This document shows, one piece after another, positions 28,828-36,192 of a stretch of DNA of 64,000 nt. Below the pieces are notes generated by a model. The model had not been told where the DNA came from and made no database searches. It saw nothing but the letters and a program-made list of their open reading frames with translations. The translations under genes and the position numbers were made by a program. Position 1 is the stretch's first letter; each line of letters starts with the position of its first letter. This DNA is from Oceanospirillum maris DSM 6286. Its GTDB lineage: Bacteria; Pseudomonadota; Gammaproteobacteria; Pseudomonadales; Halomonadaceae. The stretch is from positions 1-64,000 of the forward strand of contig NZ_AUGW01000013.1 in NCBI RefSeq assembly GCF_000422865.1. The letters run 5' to 3'.

Positions 28828-29658
28828 ATGCTGTTGAAATTTACCAAGATGCACGGCCTAGGCAACGACTTTATGGTGGTTGATTTGGTCTCGCAGCGAG
28901 CAAAGATTTTCCCTGATCAAGTGCGAGAACTAGCTGATCGTAACTTTGGTATCGGCTTTGATCAGTTATTAGTTGTAGAGCCGCCAACGGACCCTGATAT
29001 GGATTTCCGTTATCGCATTTTTAATGCAGATGGTAGTGAGGTTGAACAGTGTGGCAACGGGGCCCGCTGTTTTGCGCGTTTTGTTTATGATAAACGCCTG
29101 ACCAGCAAGAAAACGATCAATGTTGAAACCAGCGGTGGCAATATCCAACTGAATCTAACCGATGATGGTGGAGTTACTGTTGATATGGGTGAGCCGCGCT
29201 TGGTGCCGGAAGCCATCCCTTTTATGGCGGAGCAGCAAGCAGCCCAGTATTCACTCAACGTTGATGGTGATATTCATACCATTGGTGCGGTATCTATGGG
29301 GAATCCTCATGCGGTATTGGTGGTGGATGATATCGATACGGCAGCGGTTGAACAGCTGGGACCTAAGATCGAAAGCCACCCTAACTTCCCCAATCGCGTT
29401 AATGTTGGCTTTATGCAGGTATTAAGCCGAGACAAGGTACGCTTACGGGTTTACGAGCGAGGTGCTGGCGAAACGCTAGCCTGTGGAACGGGAGCTTGTG
29501 CTGCTGTTGTTGCAGGTCGGTTACAAGGGTTACTAAATGAAGTGGTAGAGGTACACCTTCCTGGTGGTACACTAAAAATTCGTTGGTCGGGTAACGGTGA
29601 GCCAGTCATGATGACCGGCCCCGCGACACGGATTTTTGAAGGACAAATCTATCTATGA
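28828..29658 (+). CDS. dapF: Diaminopimelate epimerase
   Basis: Interconverts LL- and meso-diaminopimelate for lysine and peptidoglycan. Conserved features are [15 protein letters not shown], the first active cysteine in [13 protein letters not shown] and the second in [11 protein letters not shown]. Other motifs are VSMGNPHAV and ERGAGET. The start at 28828 (MLLKFTK) follows GGGAGACC. The stop overlaps the DUF484 start by 4 nt (ATGA). Length 276 aa, as usual. Confidence 0.97.
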   Translation: MLLKFTKMHGLGNDFMVVDLVSQRAKIFPDQVRELADRNFGIGFDQLLVVEPPTDPDMDFRYRIFNADGSEVEQCGNGARCFARFVYDKRLTSKKTINVETSGGNIQLNLTDDGGVTVDMGEPRLVPEAIPFMAEQQAAQYSLNVDGDIHTIGAVSMGNPHAVLVVDDIDTAAVEQLGPKIESHPNFPNRVNVGFMQVLSRDKVRLRVYERGAGETLACGTGACAAVVAGRLQGLLNEVVEVHLPGGTLKIRWSGNGEPVMMTGPATRIFEGQIYL

Positions 29659-30317
29659 TCGATGCTCAGGCTGTTGCTGACTATCTGAAAACACACCCAG
29701 ATTTCTTCCAGAAACATAGCGATTTACTGCTGGAGTTAAGTCTGCCTCACGCCAGCGGTAAAGCGGTATCTCTGCTGGAGCGCCAAATGTTGCTGATGCG
29801 AGAGCGCCTAGCGGATCGTGAGGATCATCTTGAAGATCTACTTGATACCGCCCGCCATAATGACATGCAGTTGTCACGGGTACGGCGTTTGGTTTTAGCT
29901 CTGCTAGAAGCCGATGATCTTAATGATCTGGTGGTGACGCTTTCAGAGCAGCTTCGCAACAGTTTTGGCACCAGTCACAGTCGCTTAGTTTTGGTTGATT
30001 ATGGCAGTGCAGATACGGTCAACACCTCTCAACTGGTGACTCAAGCTGATAACGGCCTAACGGCCTTGATTCAAGCGCTATTGCAACGTAGTCGTACTTT
30101 TTGTGGGGAAGTGACAGCGGAGCAACTTGAGCACTTGTTTGAATTTGGCATGGTGTCTGATGGCTCGGTGGCGGTGATTCCTCTTAGCCAAGATGACATA
30201 AAAGGTTATCTGCTGTTGGGCAGTGAGAATCCAGATTATTTTCGAGCAGAGATGGGAACTGAATTTGCTGCTTATGTGGCGGATGTTGTCGCCCGACTCT
30301 TGCATCATCTGCGTTAA
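29655..30317 (+). CDS. DUF484 family protein
   Basis: A 220-aa cytoplasmic protein with the family opening [20 protein letters not shown], then [16 protein letters not shown], a coiled-coil region and a GAF-like domain ([43 protein letters not shown]). The function is unknown. It starts inside the dapF stop codon and is normally followed by xerC, which is absent here. Confidence 0.93.
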   Translation: MIDAQAVADYLKTHPDFFQKHSDLLLELSLPHASGKAVSLLERQMLLMRERLADREDHLEDLLDTARHNDMQLSRVRRLVLALLEADDLNDLVVTLSEQLRNSFGTSHSRLVLVDYGSADTVNTSQLVTQADNGLTALIQALLQRSRTFCGEVTAEQLEHLFEFGMVSDGSVAVIPLSQDDIKGYLLLGSENPDYFRAEMGTEFAAYVADVVARLLHHLR

Positions 30318-30372
30318 CTCTTTCGTCATCACCCCTCGACCGTGCTGGTTTATATCATCTAAAAGGAAACGT

Positions 30373-31077
30373 ATGGCGATTAAAGCGGTCGTGTTTGATC
30401 TGGACGATACCCTTTGGGATGTAAATCCCGTTATCGTTAAGGCTGAGAATGCCCATTACCGTTGGCTGAATCAACAGGCTCCTTTGCTAACGGCTCGTTT
30501 TACTGAGGGCGAGCTGCGAGGCTATCGTATGAGCTTGGCGCGACGCCACCCTGAGCTTATGCACTTTGTTACCCGCTCTAGAATGCGAGCTATGGATGAG
30601 TGTTTACGTTTATCCGGCTACAGCTCGGAACAAGCCGCTTACTTGGCCGAGCACGCTTTTGCTGTGTTTTGGCAGCATCGCAACCAAATTGAACCCTTTC
30701 CCTATGCCTTTGAAGCTTTAGAAGGCTTAAAGCGTGACTATATTATCGGGGCGCTAAGTAATGGTAATGCGGATGTTAGCCAAACGGTATTGGCGGAGTG
30801 GTTCGATTTTGCTTTTAGTGCCGAGGGATTATCCGTTGCAAAGCCTGATCCAAAAGCGTTTCAAGCGGTATTAAACCACCTAGACTGCCACCCGGAAGAG
30901 ATTATCTTTGTGGGCGACAACCCAGAGCATGATATCGATGGGGCTCATCAGATGGGGATGAAAACGCTGTGGGTTCAGGTTAAGCCTTTAGCGACGCAAC
31001 CGAAGCATTTTGATGCTCGTATCGATTCCTTAAGCCAGCTGCATAAAGCCGTTGAACGTTTAGCGGGATACATTTAG
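30373..31077 (+). CDS. HAD family phosphatase (YigB-like)
   Basis: A 234-aa HAD hydrolase with all motifs: VVFDLDDTLWDVN (nucleophile Asp), GALSNGN (motif II), the lysine in VAKPDPKAF, and FVGDNPEHDIDGAHQMGM (motif IV). E. coli YigB at the same place after xerC dephosphorylates FMN; that activity is inferred by synteny. The start at 30373 has AAAGGAAAC just before it. Confidence 0.9.
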   Translation: MAIKAVVFDLDDTLWDVNPVIVKAENAHYRWLNQQAPLLTARFTEGELRGYRMSLARRHPELMHFVTRSRMRAMDECLRLSGYSSEQAAYLAEHAFAVFWQHRNQIEPFPYAFEALEGLKRDYIIGALSNGNADVSQTVLAEWFDFAFSAEGLSVAKPDPKAFQAVLNHLDCHPEEIIFVGDNPEHDIDGAHQMGMKTLWVQVKPLATQPKHFDARIDSLSQLHKAVERLAGYI

Positions 31078-31114
31078 TGAGATAAAAGGGCAAAGTTTTT
31101 TGCTGGATAATAGA

Positions 31115-31148
31115 CAAAAAAGCCAAAGCTGAGCTTTGGCTTCTTTTT
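31115..31148. terminator. Bidirectional terminator between HAD gene and engB
   Basis: AGCCAAAG/CTTTGGCT stem with a 5-nt loop, flanked by an A run and a T-rich run. It serves the convergent HAD and engB genes. Confidence 0.88.
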
Positions 31149-31159
31149 GTCTTATGGAT

Positions 31160-31837
31160 CTATTCGATCGGCTCAATTGGTGCTAGTTCCAGCCACTGAT
31201 CCAGTTTTTGGCGCAGTTGGGGTATACCATCTTTTTTCAAGGCCGAGAAATTTTGCACGCTAACCAGATCTTCCCAATCTTTTAAGGCCTCTTTAACGTC
31301 TAATAGCGCTTTTTTTGCCGCGCCTTTTTTCAGTTTGTCAGCTTTGGTTAACAGAATATGGACAGGTTTGTTCACCTTGTCGGCCCATTCCAGCATCATT
31401 TGGTCAAATTCGGTCAGTGGATGACGAATATCCATTACCAGAACGATACCGCGCAGAGCCTGACGGTTTAGCAAATACTCAGAGAGGTGGCGCTGCCACT
31501 CTAATTTAACTTTTTCGGGTACCTTGGCGTAACCGTAACCGGGCAGATCTACTAGTTTTTGATCTGTGCCGTTGTGCAGACCAAAAAAGTTGATAAGCTG
31601 CGTACGTCCCGGGGTTTTACTGGTTCGAGCTAACCGCGAGTTTAACGTTAGAGTGTTAATCGAACTGGACTTACCTGCATTAGAACGACCGGCAAAGGCG
31701 ACCTCTGTTCCAAAGTCAGGGGGGCACTGTGCTAGCGTCGGCGCACTGATCATAAAACTAGCAGTTTGATAGTTTAATTTAGGTGCATGAGTAGCGGCTA
31801 AATTCGAGATTTGGTCTTGGCTTGATGATTCAGTCAT
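31160..31837 (-). CDS. engB: Ribosome biogenesis GTP-binding protein EngB (YihA/YsxC)
   Basis: A 225-aa GTPase needed for large ribosomal subunit assembly. It has G1 [10 protein letters not shown]3 [11 protein letters not shown]4 LLTKADKL and the family strand [23 protein letters not shown]. The ATG at 31837 (MTESSSQ) is chosen; the Shine-Dalgarno is weak, so the exact start is open. It faces the cytochrome c4 gene divergently, an arrangement seen near dsbA in pseudomonads. Confidence 0.94.
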   Translation of the reverse strand: MTESSSQDQISNLAATHAPKLNYQTASFMISAPTLAQCPPDFGTEVAFAGRSNAGKSSSINTLTLNSRLARTSKTPGRTQLINFFGLHNGTDQKLVDLPGYGYAKVPEKVKLEWQRHLSEYLLNRQALRGIVLVMDIRHPLTEFDQMMLEWADKVNKPVHILLTKADKLKKGAAKKALLDVKEALKDWEDLVSVQNFSALKKDGIPQLRQKLDQWLELAPIEPIE

Positions 31838-32197
31838 GGCGTATTCAACTAATGGGGCAAAAGACAGGTTATATGGGGCGTTCACGTTTCCCTTCGGATT
31901 AGTATATAATGCCACCACTTTTTAGATGGTAGTGTACCATTCCGGTTGATTTGGCACGAACTTAAACGTCTGTTGCTACAATTAAACGTCTGTTGCTACC
32001 AGCGGGCGTGTAAATCAATCTGGCGCTGCCAAGGCTTTCCGGCAGAAGCCTCGCAGGGTTTCGGTCTGACAGAGCAGTAATGCGTTGATGAGGGTGCATT
32101 TGATGAGAATGTAACCCCTCATAAAAAAGCGCTGAACTCTGGTAAGTCTCAGGAAAATAACAGTAATCAACTTAAAATTGGCAAGATTGGATTAGCG
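31838..32197. other. Divergent regulatory region between engB and cytochrome c4
   Basis: This 360-base gap contains a plus-strand promoter-like pair, TTCACG (31881-31886) and TATAAT (31905-31910) with 18-bp spacing, which would give a leader of about 280 nt. In the leader are a 20-bp tandem duplication (31962-31999) and potential hairpins around 32030-32060 and 32090-32125. No gene is apparent. Confidence 0.45.
31962..31999. repeat. Tandem duplication of an 18-bp unit in the cytochrome c4 leader
   Basis: TTAAACGTCTGTTGCTAC occurs twice, with a 20-bp period and no mismatch. Confidence 0.9.
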
Positions 32198-32800
32198 ATG
32201 AAGAAATTACTGGTAAGTCTGGCAGTTACTCTTAGCCTAGTAAGCTTTGCACACGCCGCAGGCGATGCGAAAGCTGGGGAAGCAAAAGCGGCAATTTGTG
32301 CAGCTTGTCACAGCGGTAACGGTATCGCGATGATTCCTAATTACCCAAGTCTGGCAGGCCAGCATGAAAGCTATCTGGCAAAACAGATTATGAATATCCG
32401 CGATGGTGCACGTAAAGTTCCTGAAATGACAGGAATGGTGACAGCATTTACGGATCAAGATGCTCAGGATGTTGCCGCTTACTTTGCAGCTAAGCCTAAG
32501 AATCTAGGTCAAGTTGACCCTGCTATGTTAGAGCGTGGTCAAGAGCTGTATCGTGCTGGTGACATGGCAAAAGGCATTCCAGCCTGTACTGCTTGTCACT
32601 CACCTACAGGCATGGGTAATGCTCAAGCTAAATATCCAGTGTTAAGCGGTCAAAATCCAGCTTACACTGAATCAGCGCTGAAGAAATTCCGCGATGCTGA
32701 GCGTGCAAATGATCCTAATAATATGATGCGCGCTATCGCTGCAAAAATGAGCGATAAAGACATGAAAGCTGTATCTAACTATGTATTTGGCTTGAACTAA
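32198..32800 (+). CDS. Di-heme cytochrome c4
   Basis: A 200-aa periplasmic electron carrier. A signal peptide (KKLLVSLAVTLSLVSFAHAA) is followed by two homologous cytochrome domains with heme motifs CAACH near residue 35 and CTACH near residue 127. Methionine ligands are plausibly in the segments around VPEMTGM and DPNNMMRA. Cytochrome c4 passes electrons to terminal oxidases. In pseudomonads it is next to dsbA and engB, as here. Confidence 0.94.
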   Translation: MKKLLVSLAVTLSLVSFAHAAGDAKAGEAKAAICAACHSGNGIAMIPNYPSLAGQHESYLAKQIMNIRDGARKVPEMTGMVTAFTDQDAQDVAAYFAAKPKNLGQVDPAMLERGQELYRAGDMAKGIPACTACHSPTGMGNAQAKYPVLSGQNPAYTESALKKFRDAERANDPNNMMRAIAAKMSDKDMKAVSNYVFGLN

Positions 32801-32815
32801 ATACACGTTATAAAG

Positions 32816-32839
32816 AAAGGGCCCTTGGGCCCTTTTTTT
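32816..32839 (+). terminator. Terminator of the cytochrome c4 gene
   Basis: AAAGGGCC/GGCCCTTT stem with a tight loop and a T run, 16 nt after the stop codon. Confidence 0.88.
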
Positions 32840-32973
32840 GTGTCTGCTATTTATATCAGCGGTCTCTTATCTCTTGCTTCAAGGGAACTTTAAGCGAGTT
32901 CAGGCGTATAGTAAGTTATCGTTGAATGATCTGCGTGACGCAAATACTCCCCCGTTTATACAGGACTGAACCC

Positions 32974-33606
32974 ATGATAAAAAAACTGATTCAGCATATT
33001 GGTGCTTTGATGCTAATGGCTGTAATGAGCACTGCAGCACAGGCAGCAGATTTTAAAGAAGGTGTACATTATATAAAACTGGCCACGCCTGTGGCGGTAT
33101 CTGAGCCGGGTAAAATCGAAGTTGCTGAACTGTTCTGGTATGGCTGTGGCCACTGCTTTGAGTTTGAGCCCTACATCGCCCCTTGGAGTGAAAAGCTTCC
33201 TAGTGATGTTCGTTTTGAACGAGTGCCCGCAACGTTTAGCAAGCCATGGCAGACCCATGCAACGGGGTTCTATGCGGCAGAAGCATTGGGTATTGGTAAA
33301 ACGCTACACAGTGACTTTTTCAACCGTATCCACCGTCAAGGCCAGCGTCTGTCGAACACTGACAGCCTTGCTAAGTTTTTCTCGGAATATGGTGTAACGG
33401 AAGATCAAGCTGAGAAAGCACTGAAATCTTTCGGTGTGAAATCTAAAGTGAATCAGGCTGGCGCGCGTATTCGTGGTTATCAAGCGATGGGTGTTCCTGC
33501 GCTAGTGGTTAACGGAAAATACCGCATTGATACCAGCACGGCAGGTAGCTGGGCAAATATGCTAAAAATTGCAGAGTACTTGATTGAAGAAGAACGTAAG
33601 GGATAA
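32974..33606 (+). CDS. dsbA: Periplasmic thiol:disulfide oxidoreductase DsbA
   Basis: Introduces disulfide bonds into exported proteins. The 210-aa protein has a signal peptide (LIQHIGALMLMAVMSTAAQA), the thioredoxin-fold active site FWYGCGHCFEFEP (Cys58, Cys61), a helical insert and the cis-proline loop GVPALVV. The active site is CGHC, not the CPHC of E. coli and Pseudomonas DsbA. The start MIKKLIQ at 32974 follows AGGA. Confidence 0.94.
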   Translation: MIKKLIQHIGALMLMAVMSTAAQAADFKEGVHYIKLATPVAVSEPGKIEVAELFWYGCGHCFEFEPYIAPWSEKLPSDVRFERVPATFSKPWQTHATGFYAAEALGIGKTLHSDFFNRIHRQGQRLSNTDSLAKFFSEYGVTEDQAEKALKSFGVKSKVNQAGARIRGYQAMGVPALVVNGKYRIDTSTAGSWANMLKIAEYLIEEERKG

Positions 33607-33940
33607 TTTCTTACGGTTGCCACTTTTCTATATCGTGTTATTGCGCCAAAGAAGCCGACCTTAGGGTCGGCTTTTTTGCGTCTAAAAAGAGCCAAAATAG
33701 CGGATTGATAAGGCTTAAAGTACGGCCTGTTACGTAAATAGGATTGAACGGATTGTTTGAATCCAAACATTACAAAAATGGCTGTTTGAAAACTTTTATC
33801 AGACAGAGAGTAAAGAGTATGATTGAGACGCTACTGCATAGGCTGAGCGACTGGTCTAGCAAACAAACATAAGCGCATTGCTCTAAAGACTGCGCACATA
33901 AAAAAACTTCGCTAATAACTAAATAAAAAAGAGGTCGACC
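33607..33940. other. Intergenic region between dsbA and the TRAP genes
   Basis: This gap holds the dsbA terminator (33652-33676) and otherwise no clear gene. A 17-codon open frame at 33819-33872 was considered and not accepted. The TRAP promoter is presumably here. Confidence 0.4.
33652..33676 (+). terminator. Terminator of dsbA
   Basis: AAGCCGACC/GGTCGGCTT stem followed by TTTTTT, about 45 nt after the dsbA stop codon. Confidence 0.88.
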
Positions 33941-34498
33941 ATGACAAATGGTTCTGGAACTCTAGGGCGGCTGATCAACAAAATTGATGCTGTGACAGAG
34001 TTTGTTGGACGATCTATCTCTTGGCTTACCCTGGTCATGATGATCGTTATGTTTGCGGTTGTAATACTGCGCTATCTATTTAACTCCGGTTCTATTGCGA
34101 TGCAAGAATCGGTCATGTACCTGCATGCGACCGTCTTTATGATGGCAGCGGGTTATACCCTGAAACATGATGGGCACGTTCGTGTGGATATCTTTTATCG
34201 TGAGATGTCACCGCAACGTAAAGCCATGGTAGATTTCTTTGGCTCCATTTTTCTCCTTATACCCGTGATGATCTTTATGGGCATGATGAGCTGGCAGTAT
34301 GTGATGAACTCTTGGCATGTTATGGAATCCTCGCCAGAGGCTGGTGGTATTCCCGGCGTTTACCTATTGAAAACACTGATTATTGCGATGGTTGCGCTGA
34401 TGCTATTACAGGCAATTGCCGAAGCTTTACGTAACCTCTTGCTGCTGATGGGTAAAGGCTCCTCGGTAGAGCATCATGTTAACGAGGAGAAAGTCTAG
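33941..34498 (+). CDS. TRAP transporter small permease (DctQ family)
   Basis: A 185-aa protein with four membrane helices (WLTLVMMIVMFAVVILRYLF; SVMYLHATVFMMAAGYTL; FFGSIFLLIPVMIFMGMMSW; LIIAMVALMLLQAI) and the DctQ motif HDGHVRVD. It is the small membrane subunit of a tripartite ATP-independent transporter. AGAGGT precedes the ATG. Its stop TAG overlaps the GTG of the large permease by 1 nt. No periplasmic solute-binding gene (dctP) is adjacent, so the substrate cannot be inferred. Confidence 0.93.
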   Translation: MTNGSGTLGRLINKIDAVTEFVGRSISWLTLVMMIVMFAVVILRYLFNSGSIAMQESVMYLHATVFMMAAGYTLKHDGHVRVDIFYREMSPQRKAMVDFFGSIFLLIPVMIFMGMMSWQYVMNSWHVMESSPEAGGIPGVYLLKTLIIAMVALMLLQAIAEALRNLLLLMGKGSSVEHHVNEEKV

Positions 34499-35892
34499 TG
34501 ATTGAGTTCCTACCTCTATTCCTGTTTGCTGCCGTTTGTGTTGTGTTGATGTTCGGCTACCCTGTTGCGCTGTCGCTGGCTGGTACCGCTCTGGTTTTTG
34601 CCGGTGGCGGCATGGCCTTTGGCGTATTTGATATGGCTTTTCTGCAGGCTTTCCCAAATCGTCTATACGGCATTATGACCAACCAAACTTTAATCGCCGT
34701 CCCCTTATTTGTCTTGATGGGCGTGCTGTTAGAAAAATCTAAGGTGGCCGAAAACCTATTAGATGCAATGGCGCTGTTGTTTGGCTCTATGCGCGGCGGC
34801 TTAGGCATCTCCGTTGTTGTTGTTGGTATGCTGCTTGCCGCCAGTACCGGCATCGTTGGTGCAACGGTTGTTACCATGGGTTTGATCTCGCTGCCAACCA
34901 TGCTAAAACGGGGCTACTCACCGTCATTGGCAACCGGTGCCATCTGCGCAACCGGTACTCTGGGTCAGATTATCCCGCCCTCTATCGCCCTAGTATTGCT
35001 AGGTGACGTGCTGTCCAGCGCGTACCAGCAAGCCCAGCTGAATATGGGTATCTTTAGCCCAAAAACAGTCTCCGTTGGTGATCTATTTGTTGGCGCTATG
35101 ATTCCAGGCTTGTTGCTGGTCGCAGCTTATATCACTTATATGGTCTTGGTTGCTTGGTTAAAACCAGACGCAGCACCTGCGGTGAGCCGTGAGCAGATTC
35201 AAGCGGATCGACATGTTCAAGAACCCTTGATGGTTATTCTTCTGAAGGGTTTAGTACCGCCGATTATCCTAATTGTAGCCGTGCTAGGTTCCATTCTTAC
35301 TGGTGCAGCTACGCCAACCGAAGCGGCGGGAGTTGGTGCTTTTGGTGCTGTGCTGTTAGCGGCGATGCAAAAGCAATTGAGTCTTAAAATGCTGGGTGAA
35401 GTCGTACGCTCAACGACCAATGTCACCTCGATGGTGTTTCTGATTCTTATCGGCGCGTCTATCTTCTCGCTGGTGTTCCGTGGTTTTGGTGGTGAAGAAC
35501 TGATCCATCATTGGTTTGAACGTATGCCAGGTGGCGTCGTGGGGGCCATGATGATCGTCATGCTGGTGATGTTCTTACTGGGCTTTATCCTCGACTTTAT
35601 CGAAATTACCTTTGTAGTCGTGCCGATTGTCGCCCCAGTACTCATGATGATGGGCTTAGATCCTGTCTGGCTGGGTATCATGATGGCGATCAACCTACAG
35701 ACCTCCTTCCTGACGCCGCCGTTTGGTTTCGCCCTCTTCTATCTCAGGGGCGTGGCACCACCTTCGGTACCAACCTCCGCTATTTATAAAGGCGTGATTC
35801 CGTTTATTCTGATTCAGCTCTCGATGCTACTGGCACTGACCCTCTGGCCGGAATTAGCAACATGGCTGCCAAGCGTGGTTTATGGTGATTAA
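34498..35892 (+). CDS. TRAP transporter large permease (DctM family)
   Basis: A 464-aa protein with about twelve membrane helices that forms the ion-driven transport channel. Characteristic stretches are GIVGATVVTMGLISLPTML, ATGTLGQIIPPSIALVLLG and LGFILDFIEITFVVVPI. It starts at GTG with GAGGAG upstream and overlaps the small permease gene. It lacks the binding-protein gene that normally completes the operon. Confidence 0.94.
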   Translation: MIEFLPLFLFAAVCVVLMFGYPVALSLAGTALVFAGGGMAFGVFDMAFLQAFPNRLYGIMTNQTLIAVPLFVLMGVLLEKSKVAENLLDAMALLFGSMRGGLGISVVVVGMLLAASTGIVGATVVTMGLISLPTMLKRGYSPSLATGAICATGTLGQIIPPSIALVLLGDVLSSAYQQAQLNMGIFSPKTVSVGDLFVGAMIPGLLLVAAYITYMVLVAWLKPDAAPAVSREQIQADRHVQEPLMVILLKGLVPPIILIVAVLGSILTGAATPTEAAGVGAFGAVLLAAMQKQLSLKMLGEVVRSTTNVTSMVFLILIGASIFSLVFRGFGGEELIHHWFERMPGGVVGAMMIVMLVMFLLGFILDFIEITFVVVPIVAPVLMMMGLDPVWLGIMMAINLQTSFLTPPFGFALFYLRGVAPPSVPTSAIYKGVIPFILIQLSMLLALTLWPELATWLPSVVYGD

Positions 35893-35912
35893 TCACTGAA
35901 TAGCTGATCTAC

Positions 35913-35949
35913 AAAACCCCAGTTGCTGAAGAGTGGCTGGGTTTTTTTT
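35913..35949 (+). terminator. Terminator of the TRAP operon
   Basis: AACCCCAG pairs with CTGGGTT around a loop of about 17 nt and is followed by a T run. Confidence 0.8.
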
Positions 35950-36044
35950 CTTGGTCTGATGCCCTAATCAAGACCGGCAATTTTTTTCGCTTTTAACGGC
36001 ACAGTTTTTGCTAATTATAGATATATATTAAAAGGAGATAGACT

Positions 36045-36179
36045 ATGGACTTGGTAAATATATCTAATAGACCTGAATCACCTGTTATCGTTAGAACAAG
36101 GAAAAACAATGATGGTAAAGAAATTAAACAGTTTCAGATTAACCCTTCAATGGTTAAGAATAATCCAACAGCAGCTTGA
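36045..36179 (+). CDS. Small protein of unknown function, 44 aa
   Basis: The reading frame begins MDLVNISNRPESPVIVRTR and ends KNNPTAA. A very good Shine-Dalgarno (AAAGGAGA) stands 7 nt before the ATG and the upstream region is AT-rich. There is no signal peptide or membrane segment, and the composition is polar and basic. It faces the McrC-like gene and ends only 13 nt from that gene's stop, on the opposite strand. I do not recognise a family. Its place at the edge of a restriction cluster suggests an accessory role, which is speculative. Confidence 0.6.
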   Translation: MDLVNISNRPESPVIVRTRKNNDGKEIKQFQINPSMVKNNPTAA

Positions 36180-36192
36180 GCAACGCATTTTT

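Noticed and set aside
31078-31159. Spot 42/ErsA-like sRNA next to engB
   Set aside because: That sRNA lies between polA and engB in other species; here the 82-bp gap only holds a terminator and polA is absent.
31951-31967. TGGCAC at the cytochrome c4 leader as a sigma-54 -24 element
   Set aside because: The required GC at -12 with correct spacing is missing.
33819-33872. 17-codon open frame (MIETLLHRLSDWSSKQT) before the TRAP genes
   Set aside because: Too short, Shine-Dalgarno is only a loose purine run, and no family resemblance; chance occurrence is likely.
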